Source of the DNA: Brienomyrus brachyistius
Lineage: Eukaryota > Chordata > Actinopteri > Osteoglossiformes > Mormyridae
Length of the DNA stretch: 64,000 bases
Reading direction: 5' to 3'
Assembly: GCF_023856365.1 (NCBI RefSeq)
Contig: NC_064541.1
Location: 24,654,214-24,718,213 of the forward strand
In this document: positions 10,760 through 24,600 of the stretch, piece after piece
Numbering within the stretch: position 1 is the first letter of the stretch
How the letters are laid out: every line of letters starts with the position of its first letter
Made by a program: the position numbers and the translations under genes
Notes under the pieces: generated by a model
Databases searched by the model: none
What the model was told of the DNA's origin: nothing
What the model saw: the letters and a program-made list of their open reading frames with translations, nothing else

Positions 10760-12524
10760 GTTGTGTAAGTAGCCTCTATTACAGTGACTTAAAATATGGC
10801 AACTAAGTAGAAGTACTACCACGATAGTAATTGAGATACTTGGATAGAGTATGTTGCATACTCAGTGTTGAAAATACATGTTTTGTAGTAGTTTGAAGTA
10901 CAAATTTCGATGAATGAATATTTCCAAAATTTAAGCCTTAAGTCTTAAATTCCAGATATCTTGAATAAATGATATTATCATTGTTGACTCGAGTAATATT
11001 TGTGTTTTATAGCTTTAAATGTGTATTGAGAAGTAATTGCACATATATGCAATTTTACAATGGTAATAATGGTAATCACATCCAACTGAACTGTAAGAAA
11101 AAAAATAGGTTTATAGTTAATAGTGATACTGCACATAGATATATCGTATGTTACAATATAATGTAATGTAGTGCAGAAACGAATACCACAAAACATAAGT
11201 AGTAGGGAAAAACATAAAACTTACATAAAATTTAATAAATTAGAAAAGCGTTTTAATCATAAGTCTCAAAATGGCAAAACGTATCAATCCGAATTGTCGA
11301 AATCCTGCATGCTTTAAAAGCCAAGAAACAAAACAATGGAGAGCTGGACGAGTAGACAACTATGAAATCACAGCCTGAGTGGCAAGGGTAGATAACACTG
11401 GTTCAAGGACCTTGTATAAACAAACTGTCACTGAAGAAGAAAAAACACATCTGGAAAAGTGCGGAGCTCACGGCACAAGAGACTTGAGTCGTGATTGACT
11501 GAACCCCCCTCCCCCAACTCTCGTATACGAGGCACTTTCCAGATTACTATTGATATACAATGTATCGTGTCCTTCGCAATACAATTGTCTCAAAGGTCTT
11601 AACAAATTATTTAGCAATAATAGCATTCTTCACATAAAAAGTCCATTTTAATTGTTTCCACTGTAGTCAAACAAATGGAACTCCAGAGGGTAAAATCGAG
11701 CTTATATGGTAGACAGCTCCAGGTCAATTAATTAATGAAGCTGTAGATGTTGCGGAAACTTAAGAACTGGGCATCTGAGAGGGATAGTCAACAGTCAGTT
11801 AGGCCGAACAGTTCAAAGGCATAGAACGAAACTGTGAACCGTGCGTCTTAATACCGTAAGTGTTTAGTGGTGTGGGGGTTCCAGGCTGATTTGGTCCCTG
11901 CCAAATCAAGTTGAAACCCAACCTACGCCCGTGGACCATTGAACGTACAGTTAATAATCTCTTCGGGCACGTAGTGCAGGAAAGGTTATTGCTCACATAT
12001 ACTGACGCACAGCAGAGATAAAAAAATAGAAATAGTATAATATAACAAGACATAACAAGCACGAATAGAAAACAGAATTACAGTACAAATAAAACAGCAA
12101 ACGAAGGGCCCATTCGAATAAATTCAAAGAATAAATCTATTCCTACTCCTTGAGTACAACGGTGTCATATTCTATGAATCCCAGTGTCTCAAAATTCGAA
12201 AAATCTGTTCAAATTATGGACATGTTAAAACTGTCAAAATTATGGACGTGGACTTGCGTTTTAATGAATAATTAAAACATAAATGCTGTCCTAAATAATA
12301 AATAATTCGACTATATATTTTTTTTTCCAATATTACAGTAGGCATGATTGCTTTTTGCAAATGTATGCATTTATTATTGGAAATCAATTACCAACAATAA
12401 ACAATAACAAAGATTGTCCAAAGGTCATAAGAAACCCTTCATCACTTAACAAAAACTTAAGCCCAACAACAGATCGGCACGTTGACTAGTTAAATATTAC
12501 ATAGTCATACAACTAAGTATATAT

Positions 12525-13345
12525 AGATCAGAGGGCGGCAACCTTTTTAAAGCAAAAAGCCATTTTATCCTAAATGTCTGACCCAAGATTTACAAAGAGC
12601 CCCTATGGATAGAGAAGAGGGTTTGAGATATGATTTTACAAAAACTTACAAAAAATAAAGATTTTTTTTTCGGGGGGGGGGGGGGGGGGGGTTCGGTCTC
12701 AGTTTTAAATCACTTGGACAATCACAGAGCAAAGGTGACTAATATCTCAATATTGTTCAGTTCTGTAGCGATAGTCTTCACCCTCGCCCAAGTTTGTTTG
12801 GCTTTGCAGTTGTCTGCCTTTCACTCTCCACTCCACTACTTGTAATTTTGCTGACTGAACAGTGGAAAATGTCCTCACCACTCCGAACTCAGCTGGCTAT
12901 AATATGTAAATCGGAGAAAATATAATATTTTTACGAAGATCCGGGAAGGCGTGGTGACAATTTACTAGAAAAAGTATATGAAATAATTAAGAATCCCAAA
13001 AAACTTAATAAATCGACAAATGGGCGTCGTCACCATTAAATCTGACGGGGACATGTCCCCTTCACATTTCTTAATTATTCGTTTGGACCACCCCACATTT
13101 AACATTAAATATTAGTTTCATACCAGTGTGTCCCCCCATAATGTAAATTATGCAGTTAAGATATCACAGAAGCGCGCGACGGACAGACTCATTCACATCT
13201 AGCTAAAGAAATATCTAAACGAAAAATAATAAAAATAGTTAACCCATGAATAAATTCTTCATATTTACTAAAGTATTATCATAATATGTTAAGACATGAA
13301 AATATGAATGTGTCTATCATTCTGAAAAGAGCCGCAGCCTGGTAT
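12525..13345. mobile_element. hAT-type element remnant
   Basis: The left part reads CAGAGGGCGGCAACCTTTTT then AAAGCAAAAAGCCATTTTAT, typical of Charlie-like hAT ends. Near 13327 AAGAGCCGCAGCCTGG resembles the mirrored end. A long G run (12671-12691) and diverged filler lie between. No transposase frame remains. Confidence 0.5.
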
Positions 13346-13529
13346 GATATAAGACTAGATGTACTTCGGTGGTAACTTATTTCACATCGACAGTAACTGC
13401 AAATAACTATGGTCTTGTCGATGGACCCATCTTACAGAGTTTTGAAGCTGAACCAGCCATTCAAAATACCATTTTCTTTCTTGTTCATTATTTTTCCCAA
13501 GCTGCCACATGACTCGACAAGCGTTAATG

Positions 13530-13595
13530 GTATAAAAAAATAGTCACGTTATAATGAATTCCCGTTGACGCGCTATTATCGCGTTAACTTTGACA

Positions 13596-13630
<35 letters not shown>

Positions 13631-13665
13631 CTGTCAAATATATATATATCGCCATCGAGTCCATT
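13530..13665. repeat. (AT)n array inside an inverted repeat motif
   Basis: CGCGTTAACTTTGACAGCC precedes about 27 bases of (AT)n, then GGGCTGTCAAATATATAT follows. The opposed TTTGACAGCC / GGCTGTCAAA arms suggest two facing ends of a fish DNA transposon whose ends carry GGGCTGTCAAA. Confidence 0.5.
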
Positions 13666-14487
13666 TAAACCAATATTTATTTGACTGATGTCTCAATACA
13701 ATTTAAGGTCTTTTAAGTATAGGCCTAGTACAAATGAATGGCTTATTAAACACTTTAGTTCAATGTAAGTGTCAGATTAAAACAGCCCTCTAACATAATA
13801 AAATGTCTATTTTATCAGGCTACCGTTATTGGTGATTTAAACATGACAAATCCAACAAAACTCAGACATTGCGTCCCCTCGTGCATTGCTGGACACGGCC
13901 TAATGATACCCGATGTTACTAAACTCGGGTTTATGTCAAGCGATATTTAACTCTCCTGCTGGCTAACGTTAGCTAACTAACGTTAATTAACATACGTTAA
14001 TAACAAAACTTCACAGTATTTTTCTCGCTGGGACAGATTATACACATGGGGGGTAAACTATGAGGAGGGGCGATGTTTATAACCTCAACCCCTCCAATGC
14101 TCAACCCAAAATTATGCCCTGGATTACACAACTACCCTACCAGACATGTGTGTGGTATATTTTGACAGTTTTAAGCCAACGCAGCATGTGTCTGCGGGAC
14201 AAAAACGCAGAAACAATTCTGTCTTCTTATAGGCCTACTTGCAGTGACACATTTACTTCGTTAGCAATTGTAAACTGCTAACGATTGCTAACCTTGTTCA
14301 CTGCCTCTGTGACGAGAGATGTGAATGTCACGACATGATGCAGAGTTATCGGTAAAAGACTGGAATGATGAGGGATGGAAAGGAATTAAGAGATGCGAAT
14401 TGACGGAGGAATGTCGCTTATTGGCCAGATTACCCTGACTACAAGTCTACTGTCAGTTTAATGACGTGTTATTTACAGTCTAGTTAA

Positions 14488-14785
14488 GGACGATAGACCC
14501 TGGTTCGAGTCTCCGCCTGGGTCACATGTGTGCGGAGTTTGCATGTTCTCCCCATGTCGTCGTGGGGTTTCCTCCGGGTACTCCGGTTTGCCCCCGCAGT
14601 GCAAAAACAGGCTGAGGCTATATTGAACTTGCTAAATTGCCCGTAGGTGTGAATGGTGTGCGAGTGTGCCCTGCGATGGGCTGGCTCCCTATCCTGGGTT
14701 ATTCCTTGCCTCGTGCCCATTGCTTCCGGGATAGGCTCCGGACCCCCCGCGACCCAGTAGGATAAGCGGTTTTGGTAAATGCATG
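14488..14785 (+). mobile_element. tRNA-derived SINE, 5' truncated
   Basis: Begins inside the RNA polymerase III B box (TGGTTCGAGTCTCC). It then carries the body GTTTGCATGTTCTCCCCATG, CCTCCGGGTACTCCGG and the 3' block ATAGGCTCCGGACC / GATAAGCGG, ending in ATGGATGGAT. Same family as 53748-54098. Confidence 0.8.
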
Positions 14786-14967
14786 GATGGATAAGGACAA
14801 TATTGTTATAATTTGTTATTGTTGAATAAATTACACGCGATGTTTTTACAGAATATTGGGTAGTGTGTACCTAAATTGATTCGCACAACGCCACTGCTTT
14901 AACTGAGGAAAAATAGCTTTGTAGGCTATGTTTTTAAAGTCGGTCAGAATTCTCCATTGTGGACCCC

Positions 14968-15035
14968 TGCCATCCATCCATCCATCTATCCATCCATCCT
15001 TCCATCTATCCATCAATCTATCCAAAACTATCCAT
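14968..15035. repeat. (ATCC)n simple repeat
   Basis: Imperfect CCATCCATCTATCCATC array about 650 bases upstream of fli1b exon 1. Confidence 0.85.
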
Positions 15036-15608
15036 CCTTCTGACAGCTTATTCTGGTCAGGACTGCTAGGATTAAGATTCCAATCTTTATTAAAGATATT
15101 TATGAATAATACAGAATTGCAAAAAAGAAAGAAAAGAAGAGAAAAATGCGGAGCTTGCAGGTAGGGTTAACGGAGTGATTTTTAGCATCTTGTCCATTAG
15201 CGGAGTTCTTTCTTATGATAATGGAGTTGTTGAAAATGGATAGACGCGTTCTATTAAATGAACCTATATCAAATAATGCATGTTTGTGTGCGTTCAAATA
15301 TGTATAATTATGCCCATTCTCCACACAATCTGTTTTATAGAAAGTGCGGAGCCGGTAAAGTCAAGCGTACCTTGAAAATAAACAAAATAGTTTGGGATTT
15401 TCTAAGAAAGTAATATGACTTATTCACCAATAAGAAACTAGCTTAAATGGTTAGTGTGACTTCACTTCCCAATTTTAGACGACAGAGAGCGAAAAAAACC
15501 TCGTCATCCGGTTATGGTCTTAGCGAGAATTGTTGCTGCAATGGTTTGCGCCGAAGCTTAAATGCGCCTGTGCAGAGAAGTCGATGTGGTTCACACTGGT
15601 CATCAAAG

Positions 15609-15623
15609 CCAATTAGGTATAAA
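15609..15623 (+). promoter_or_regulatory. fli1b: Candidate fli1b core promoter (TATAAA, nearby CCAAT)
   Basis: TATAAA at 15618-15623 lies 51 bases before the fli1b ATG, which would place the transcription start near 15650 with a very short leader. A CCAAT (15609-15613) sits unusually close to it. The motif content is suggestive, but a promoter further upstream is equally possible. Confidence 0.35.
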
Positions 15624-15673
15624 GGACCAATTAAACCTGATACATGAACTACACAAACTGAGCGCCTGCTGCA

Positions 15674-18600
15674 ATGGACTGTACGATTAAGGTAGGCGGT
15701 CGATGTGGCTGTGCTTCTTTTTAATGTCGCTTCTGAAAATGAGTAGAAATGCATAGCCACCCACTGAGTCGGTTAGCAGATCTGTCTGCAGAGTGAGAGA
15801 GACGAGGCGGTGATGCGAGGTCCCCACTCTTTCCTTCTTGTACAAAATTTCCTCTTCCTTCCCGTTCGTGGTTGTATGTCGGCTGTTTAATAACACAAGA
15901 AACCACTACATCTTTTAGACTCAGATAAAAACTAAATGGTGTCCAGAACCTCTTTAGAATGGGAACGTTGATTTTCTTGTTTCCATTCGTTTTACTTGAG
16001 TTACTTTTCGGGTTAAATTGGAATCAGTGAATTAATTTGACAGACAAGTTATATACTTGTAGTTATTAAGTCTGCAACGCGTCGAGAATAGCAATTTTAT
16101 AAAGAACGAAATGATATTACTTATCATTAAGCTGTCGCTTTGTGAAACTCAAAGGCGCACCCGAAGCAGGTGGCTCCCGCGCAATACAACTTGTGCTAAG
16201 GAGATTACTTCCAAAAGACTGGAGGATCTTATTCTGCGATATGACGGGTACATATGTCTTGATTTTCTTTATATATAGTTTTTTTATTCTGCACGGAAAA
16301 TGCTGTTGCTGAAATGAGTATTATATTTTGTGTCCAAGATAATGAAACAATAGAATTACAATTCATTATAGTCCTTGGATAAATTCAGTTCGTAGATACA
16401 ATATAGATTGCATTGTATTATCCTTGTTTAGAACTTTGTCAGTCAAGTACGCAGGTTCCGTGTTTTTTTTTTTAAACTGCACATACATTTACACATTTAC
16501 CCAGTAAACGCTTCTTTATATTTGCTTGCTTGAAGTCGATCATGAGTAAAGATGAGTTAAAAAAAAGACTAAAAGAAAAAAGCAAATTTATATAAAAATG
16601 CTAAAATTACATTTTCAACGCATTAATATCACAAACGACCAACTTTTTGTGAAGTTGTTTATCACGTCATTTAATGGGTTGAATTTTACCCAGTAGCTTT
16701 AAGAAACTTACTAATCTTAACCGGCGTCACTTCAGACAACTTCCTAGTATAAAATGTTGAACTAAAAATGAATCAGTTTAGTTGTATCGAAACATTAATG
16801 TAACTCGTGATTATGTAGTTAAACAAAATTCATGAAATCAACGTCAGTATGACGGTATGAAAAATGCTTAATAAGGCAAATCACCCAACTATGAAAAGTA
16901 CGACGATATATAGCCAAAGTATGTAAAAGGATTTTAATAATACCAATAAAATATTTCTGAGCGCCGCAAACGTTACAAGCTTGGTAATACCACGATGGCG
17001 ATTTCCTGTTTTTGAAGCCTAGCTAAACCCTGTTGCTCTACAAGTGTAGCTATATATAAAAAGATATGTGTGCGCGCGCGCGTGTATCGGCAGGCTACTT
17101 GTTTATACAGGTGTGGCAATGCTAATATGTGCAATACAACTGGGTAAAGGAAACAAAACTGTGGAGATGCGTGCAATGTGGGGTCATAATTAAAGAATTC
17201 TTACAACTTCTCTCTTCGTATATAATCTCGTATTTTATCCCTAATAAAACTTAATTCTTTTGAACGTAATATTTACGGAAAGTTGGCATTAATTGTTTAT
17301 CACTATTAAAAAATGTGTATATGATTAAATGTAATTATTATAGTTAACACAGTTCACATATTTTCTGGAAATGGTAAAATGTTACTGTACTGCATTTAGT
17401 AAGTTACATCTTAGAATTAGTGTGGCTGCATTACCAAGAACTTCATAAAACTCACTATGTATTATATAATGTATAACGTTTTCGTGTTCTGTTTCTAAGC
17501 ATATTCAACCCAGTCATAAAAAGCATTAATGTATAAACTGAGTTTTCAGAAATTAAACGAACGCGTTACATTGTAATTAGGCCTACATGACCAAGAATTT
17601 TCGTTGCCTATCGAATAAAGTAACAAGTCTGTTTAAACGATAGTTAATTATCGTTTTGTTTTGTAAACATATTATCTATTTTAATTCTGACGGTTAGGGG
17701 TAAATGTCGCTGACCAAAGCATCTAGATCAATTCATGTTCAGTAAATAACTAATACGTGTTTTTTAACTACCATATGTAGGTACGACTACCACCCCACAA
17801 TGTCCAGGGGCAGGCAGAGTTATTTAAAGAATAATTTGTACTTTATAGTGCTTGTCAGGTGTCGTTATCTTAACTCAACAGGCTTCCTGTTTCTAAACCT
17901 CAGACTTTCCGCACACATTTCCGCCCCTTTCACATAAAAGGGAAAGAAAAAATAAAATTAAAAAGAATTATAATAAACACATAGCCTACGTACACAACCA
18001 TATGTAAATAAAGAGCAAAAACCGTATTAACGCCGACATTCTTTGTAAAAATTAGTTATTTTTTGTCTCAAAGGAGCAACCCGCGCTTTTTTCACCACCG
18101 CTGCTTGCTGCGTGCATGAAAAAAATTGTGAAAACCACATCATGTTTTTGCAGTTTAGGGTGCAGCTGCTCATCCCTTTGCAGAATCACTTCGACCTTTT
18201 CATTTACTTCTGCTTTTTTAATCCTAACATTTCTTAATCCACTTGGGAGACTAACAGACAAAAGCCATAGGTCTAATGATTAAGATAGCTCATGGGCGGC
18301 GTTAGGTCCGATTATTCGGGGCTATGGCACCGAATATTTTAAGTGTAGCCCCGAGTATTTTAGCCCTGATGACAGTTATCTTACTTCAGAAAAAACTTGA
18401 AGCCCCAGGTAAACTTTCAGTAGCATGAAACGCCCCTGTTTTAGCTAAATATTGCCGGTATAATTAAAATTAAATATCCAAATTATTTTTTTCTGTGGCA
18501 TGATTGCTTTACATGAGCTTCATAAACTTTAAGTGCTTTATCCAAGGGACATTTGCATGATGAGTGATTTTAAGGAGCTGCCCATAAGTTCATGAAAAAT

Positions 18601-21600
18601 CACATGAAAGACTAAATATATGATATAATTTGATAGCTTGTATATATTATGCATGAAAATCAATAAGCTTAAAAACACAGCCAACCCGGTTTGTAATCAT
18701 TTATTGTAAAGACATGCGAAAGATGATATTGGTAAGGTCTGGAAAATTTCTCATGGATCTTCACATATTTGTAAGTCTTGTAAGTATTTGACAGTTGCAA
18801 AACTGACAAAAGAAAATAAACTTTATATGCATAAATGCATAATGTTCTCAATGTTGCACTTAATTACTGATTTTACTATGTACACAGAAACCATGCCAAA
18901 ATATTTAATAAGGTATTTGCTATTATTGTGTTTCCGTCCATTTATTAGGTAGGTAAAAAAATGGATGAATGAATGGATTTTATTGCATAAAGATTTGCCC
19001 CAAGTTATTAATAGGGAGATTGGATCAGGCTCCCATGCTAAAATTGAGTACTATCACTGGTAACTATTTAAAAATATAAGGTATATTTTAAAAATCTTAG
19101 TTGAAGTTTAATTATGTTGAATATTAGTTATAATTGTATAAAAATGAAATGACTTTGGAAAATACCTACATTTGATAAGATTTTATAAATGTACAGTCTC
19201 ATATTTAGTTTTTAAATTTATATGAATGCTTTGTTGTTTCATGGTCAGAACCATTCTTCCAAGAAAAAAAAAACATTTCAAGAAAACTTTGGATGATTAA
19301 TCCTGGTTTTGTTGAAACTACTGCAAAAATCTCATCTCACTTGCAGAATTTGTGCCAACAGTTGTCATTGTCAGATAACTGGGACTGAAACTCATTGAAC
19401 AGGAAGTCTGTTGTGGTAGTGGTGGCCAGGCTTCAATTCTGCATGTGTATTTCAGTTTTAGAGACAGCGAGAAAAGAGGGGCCGAGAGTTCGTGTGTTTG
19501 TGTCGGTTTGTGTGTGTTTATCTGTGGCTGTGGTTAGGTGTGCACATGTGCAAAGATGTGACTGCTAGTGCATCTCCAGCCTTGAGAACTATCCATGCTT
19601 CTTGCAACAGAATGCATTGTTTGTCATATGAGATGATTTTTCCCCTCTGACTTCAAAGTAAGCTCTGTTTGTGAAGTAAAAAAAATATTTATATTAATAA
19701 GGGTAAGGAAAGAACAGCGCTGCTACATTGCACTGAGCATTTATAGCATCCACTGCAGTTTCAGCTCTGATAATCGTACCAGATTGAAGTCATTGTGCTG
19801 CCATTTTCTTGGTTGTTTCACTTCTCCAATAGGCGAGGAAAAGGGCAAATCAGCAAATGGGCTATTTCAGCTTGACAGGCACATGCTAAAATGCAAGCCT
19901 AAATATATCAATTAATTTGGTTGTAATACACGTTCTGTTGCATTGTAGCATATATTGTGCATCAAGCCAAGGTCTTAGGGTTGTGTCCTTTTAGCAAGTT
20001 AGCTCCACATGTGCATATATAACAACGACTTGAAAATAATTCAGACAATGAAGTAACACAGCACAGACTTTAATAAAGGCTGTTTCCTTTCAAATCACAT
20101 AACACAGCCCCCACAACCAACCTATGACCTATTCAGTACAATTTTGTTTTCCAGTATTATATGACCCACATTTCCCAACCCCTGCCCTGTTCCAAAAGGT
20201 TACTGCGCACAAAGAGCTGGAGATTTCCTGTAGGACGGTAGAATGTCCACTCGTGACGTACAGGCATAAGCGACAATGTCAAACACTCCAGCATCCTTCA
20301 CAGCACTTTACACACAAGTGCGTTACTCCTTCCCACTACTCTAACCCTCACACAGATAACAGCTAACAATTTTAAAGACAGGAAGTTGCAAACGGTTTCT
20401 ACAATCTTGATTTAAGTCTACTGGTTCTTACCTTCATTGCTCTCCCCTCCAGAGTTTTACCTGTATTTTGGGCTGTTTATTTATTTATTTTTTAAAAAAA
20501 GAGTTTGTTTAGATTTTTTTCCAGCTCTAAGTTCTCAAAAGACAAAGATCACTGTGAGAATCCATGTTGCAGACAGTGGAGCATGCTAAGTACTAACTGA
20601 ATGCTAAGTGAATGCAGACACATGTCTGCCTACCCAGAACAGTTCATCCCTTACTTTATGCATCACCACTATCCATATCTACATGTAACACTTAGCCCAT
20701 TTTTGTGTGCATGTCCACAGGAAGCGCTTTCTGTGGTAAGTGAGGACCAGTCCGTTTTTGAATCATCCTACGGGCCCCCAGCAATGCACATGAAAGAGGA
20801 GATGACGTCATCCAGGGTGTTTAGTCAAACCTCCAAGGAGAGCCCTGAGCCCACAGAGCCGGAGTGGAACCCTGCCAAGACTGAAGCAGAGCATATTAAT
20901 GGCTCCAGGTATGTGATCCGAAGGTAATGTCTGTCACATATTTAGGATGCTTACATAAATACCAATACATACATCCATCCATTTTTCATACCCATTTGTC
21001 CCAAGTTGAAAATAAATATAAAATGCTTTAAATATGTCTAATACTTGCAATGCATGCAACTAAATATATTAATTGCATTGGGTTTTATCTGCTTGGCGAA
21101 TTTGAGATTCCTTTGGCAATTTATGCAAGTACCACCACAAATACAAATTCCTTATTTTTTCCTGCGTGTTCCTTCCAATTCTATAGCCGAGAGTCCCCTG
21201 TGGACTGCAGCCTTACCAAACGATCCCGGCACATAAGCGGCAGCGAGGCCGGACAGCTGGCCTACCAGGCTGCATTCTCGGAGACCCGCACCAGTCCCCA
21301 GACAACCGCTGCTCATAACAGCACCACTGATGAAAAGAGGGTCATTGTGCCGGCAGGTATGTCATGCAACTGCAAAGTACATGTAAAAACCCCAGCGGAA
21401 GGTAAGGTGTTACAAAATGAATGGAAGTGGTTCTGCGCACCTTGCATATTGATAGTTAAATAAGTAAATGTGCCAAAGCAGCCTTTAGTGTTTAAAAACC
21501 ACAATTAAATGTGTGTTGAAGTAGAAAGTTTAACTGCAGTTTTGAACCACAGCATCGTTTGTTATATTGGGAAACTAGCATTTTGTTTTGATTGTGCTAT

Positions 21601-24600
21601 TATTTTATGCAAAGTAATTAAATGACTTTACCAATTACTACATAGAAAAAAAAAGTAGTTACTAGGGAAAATAATTTTTGCGTTACTTCCATCCTTTTAT
21701 TAATGCATACATACCCAGACAGCACACAGATATTGCCATGATGTTGATTTAAGATGGGAATGTCATTAAATTATTGAAATCCAATTTGTCTTAACAATAT
21801 TTAAATGATTAAAATATGTTAAGGTATATTTCGGCATAATATATGCTATAATACAACAGAACATATACCAGCAACCCTGTGATGGGCTGACTCCCCGTCC
21901 TGCGTTGTTCCCTGCCTCGTGCCCATTGCTTCCGAGATAGGCTCCGGACCCCCCGTGACCCAGTAGGATAAGCGGTTTGGAAAATGGATGGATATACTAG
22001 CAACCACAACAAATGTACAACCAAAACACATGACATCCAGTCCAAATTAATTAATATATTTAGAATTGCATTTCAACATGTAGCTCATCTGCTTTTTAAA
22101 TAATTTTGTTTTAATCAGTTCAGTACAAGTGTTACGCCTATTGTTACTGGTTCTCTCATGGCAATATTTAAAATAAGCACAAAGTTTAATCAGGTAAATG
22201 TTCTGCATTTATATAGTGCTTTTCATTTTAGATCATTTCTTTTGTCAGTTATAACATTTTACTAGAAAGTACATTTTGTACGGAAGAGGATTAGGGCCAC
22301 TATGAAAATATTATTTCAATTCTGACTCTTTTTCGGAGTTCAAATAATATTCTCACGGTGGCCCTAATCCTGTTCTGTAATTTTGTGATGTAGAATTCAC
22401 AATTAATTTCAGTTCAATTATTTGAAACAAGTCTTAGAGTAGATGTTTACATTTTCCCTCCCACAGTGTTTCCTCAGGTATAAATAGATTATAGCGGTTA
22501 AAATACTATGTTGAAAAGATCATAATTATATATAGTGGTGATCAAAATTATAGAACAAGAGATATTTTTATAATGTACAAAGTCACAGCTTATCCGAATT
22601 AAGTTATTCGAACACGAAGCGATGTATTTTAATCGTATTTCATCAGTGAAAGATATGCCACATCACAAAATAAAATGGTTTCAATAAGAAGGCATGTGAT
22701 CAAAATTAGCGAATGATTTGTTATACTTCAGTTTTTTTTTATTATTTGATCTGAAATATTTGGCAACCCAAATCTGTTTGCCAACACTGGTAATCGTTTT
22801 GCATGATGGTGGACCTCTCCAAGGTGCCTGAAAGCCTGTGGTGACAGGTTATTCAGATGAAGGCTAATGGAATGATCCTCTTAGCCACTGGAAGAGAAGA
22901 GGAGAACTGGTCCAAAGTTAATTTCAGTGATGAAAACAAGTTTAATATAGTTGGTACATTATTTGTGGCATTGATTTCAGGAAAGACTCCACTAAAATTG
23001 TGTGAAAGTCAGAGAAGTTGTGAGGGCTAAGTGTCATGGTGTGGGGTATGTTCTCTGCCACTGGAGTCAGGCCTTGCATATGTTTACATGGTAAGCTGAA
23101 TGCTAATTAGTATCAGAATCTCCATCAACAACATGCGGTTGCTTCCCTGCAAGCATTACCCGGTCAGCCAGTCTTTTTTGCACAAGATAATGCCTCTTAC
23201 CTTACTGCAAGATGGGTGAGGCAATTCCTCAAAGCTGAAAACATTAAGGAGATATGGTTAGTCCTCATCTGAACCCTATCAAGAATATTTGGAAGATAAT
23301 TGGTGACAAAATTATGGCAAATAAAAGTTAACAAAGTGTGGAAGAAACTGGAAGACGAGTGGAACAAAATCAGAGGAGTGTGAGAAATTGGTTGTCTTGT
23401 GAGCGCTCGTGTACCAACCACTGAAAGCAAGGGCTTCTACGCTTCCTATAAATTTCCAAAAGTTGCAACCATCAAAAGTTGACAAAATTCATTTGTAGGC
23501 TTCTTCTATTAAAATAAACCGTTCTCTAATTTTTATTGCGTACCTTTAAATGTGCTTAAGTAATTTAGTGATGTGGCGTAGCTTCCACTGATGGCATCAT
23601 TAAAATACATCTCTTCTATTCATGTTAGAATTGGATAGGCTGTGACTTACCTTGTTCTCCAATTTTGATTACCATTGTATCTTAATCTGAAGAGTTGCAT
23701 CACTAGTCTATGCTGACTTGTGCTAAACTCATGGGAATACGGATACACCTTTATAGTTGAGTTGTCCGTCTAAAAAAACATTTCTAACAAACATCCTATG
23801 CAACACCATAAATACAATGAATTTTTACCAAGTTAATTTAGAAAATAATCTGTACGTGTGGCTCTCCATTTCAAATCCTGTGGTCGACAGAGTGATGTGA
23901 CAATTAGATCCCTGAGCAAGGCCCTTAATCCCAACCATTCCATGGACTGGCAGACCCTGCATTCTCAACATGTTGCTTTAGGCAAAAATATCTGCCAAGT
24001 AAATAAATGCAAGTCTCTTAAATACAAAGCAGAAAATGTAAAAAAAAAAAAAAAAGCATAATAAGCTCTATGTTTATATATGAGGAAGAGAGAAACTTAA
24101 GCCTTACAGACATTCCCCCATTAACCCATATTTGAAAAACATGTTGAAATGATATTCTTAAAATTTGAATCATTCAGTTGTCAGTGTTTCTAATCAGATT
24201 ACTATCTAACCAGGCTACTCAGATTACAAAATGATTTTTTTTTTTGTTGGGCATAAGGTCCTCATATCTCCAAGGTGACAGTTCACTAGCACACCATCAA
24301 GGGTCCAGGCTTACCTTGAGCAACATATAATGACCCAACCGCAACACAAATGTATAGATTTTAGATGGTGAACTGGCAGCATGTATGTAAAGCCTTCACT
24401 TTTCTCATTTGCCAAAATAGACAATATCCTTCAATATTGTGCGGCATATGGTTTCATATGCAGTCGTTATAGAACAGATTTGAAGGCATTACAATGTGGA
24501 GGTACGTGGAAGTGTTATTCCTAAGAGTCAACCCTAAAAACTATTTTTGTCAACATAATACAAGGATATTATGTCACTGTTGTATGCTAAAAAAGAACAA

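Larger units (their letters stand above)
10763..15600. other. Divergent etv2-fli1b intergenic region
   Basis: About 5 kb separates the two promoters. No coding exon is supported. It contains a hAT relic (12525-13345), a dinucleotide array flanked by inverted motifs (13530-13665), a SINE (14488-14785) and an ATCC-rich simple repeat (about 14968-15035). The remainder (10763-12520, 13670-14480, 15040-15600) is AT-rich single-copy-looking DNA, where shared endothelial enhancers could sit. I could not pick one out by eye. Confidence 0.5.
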
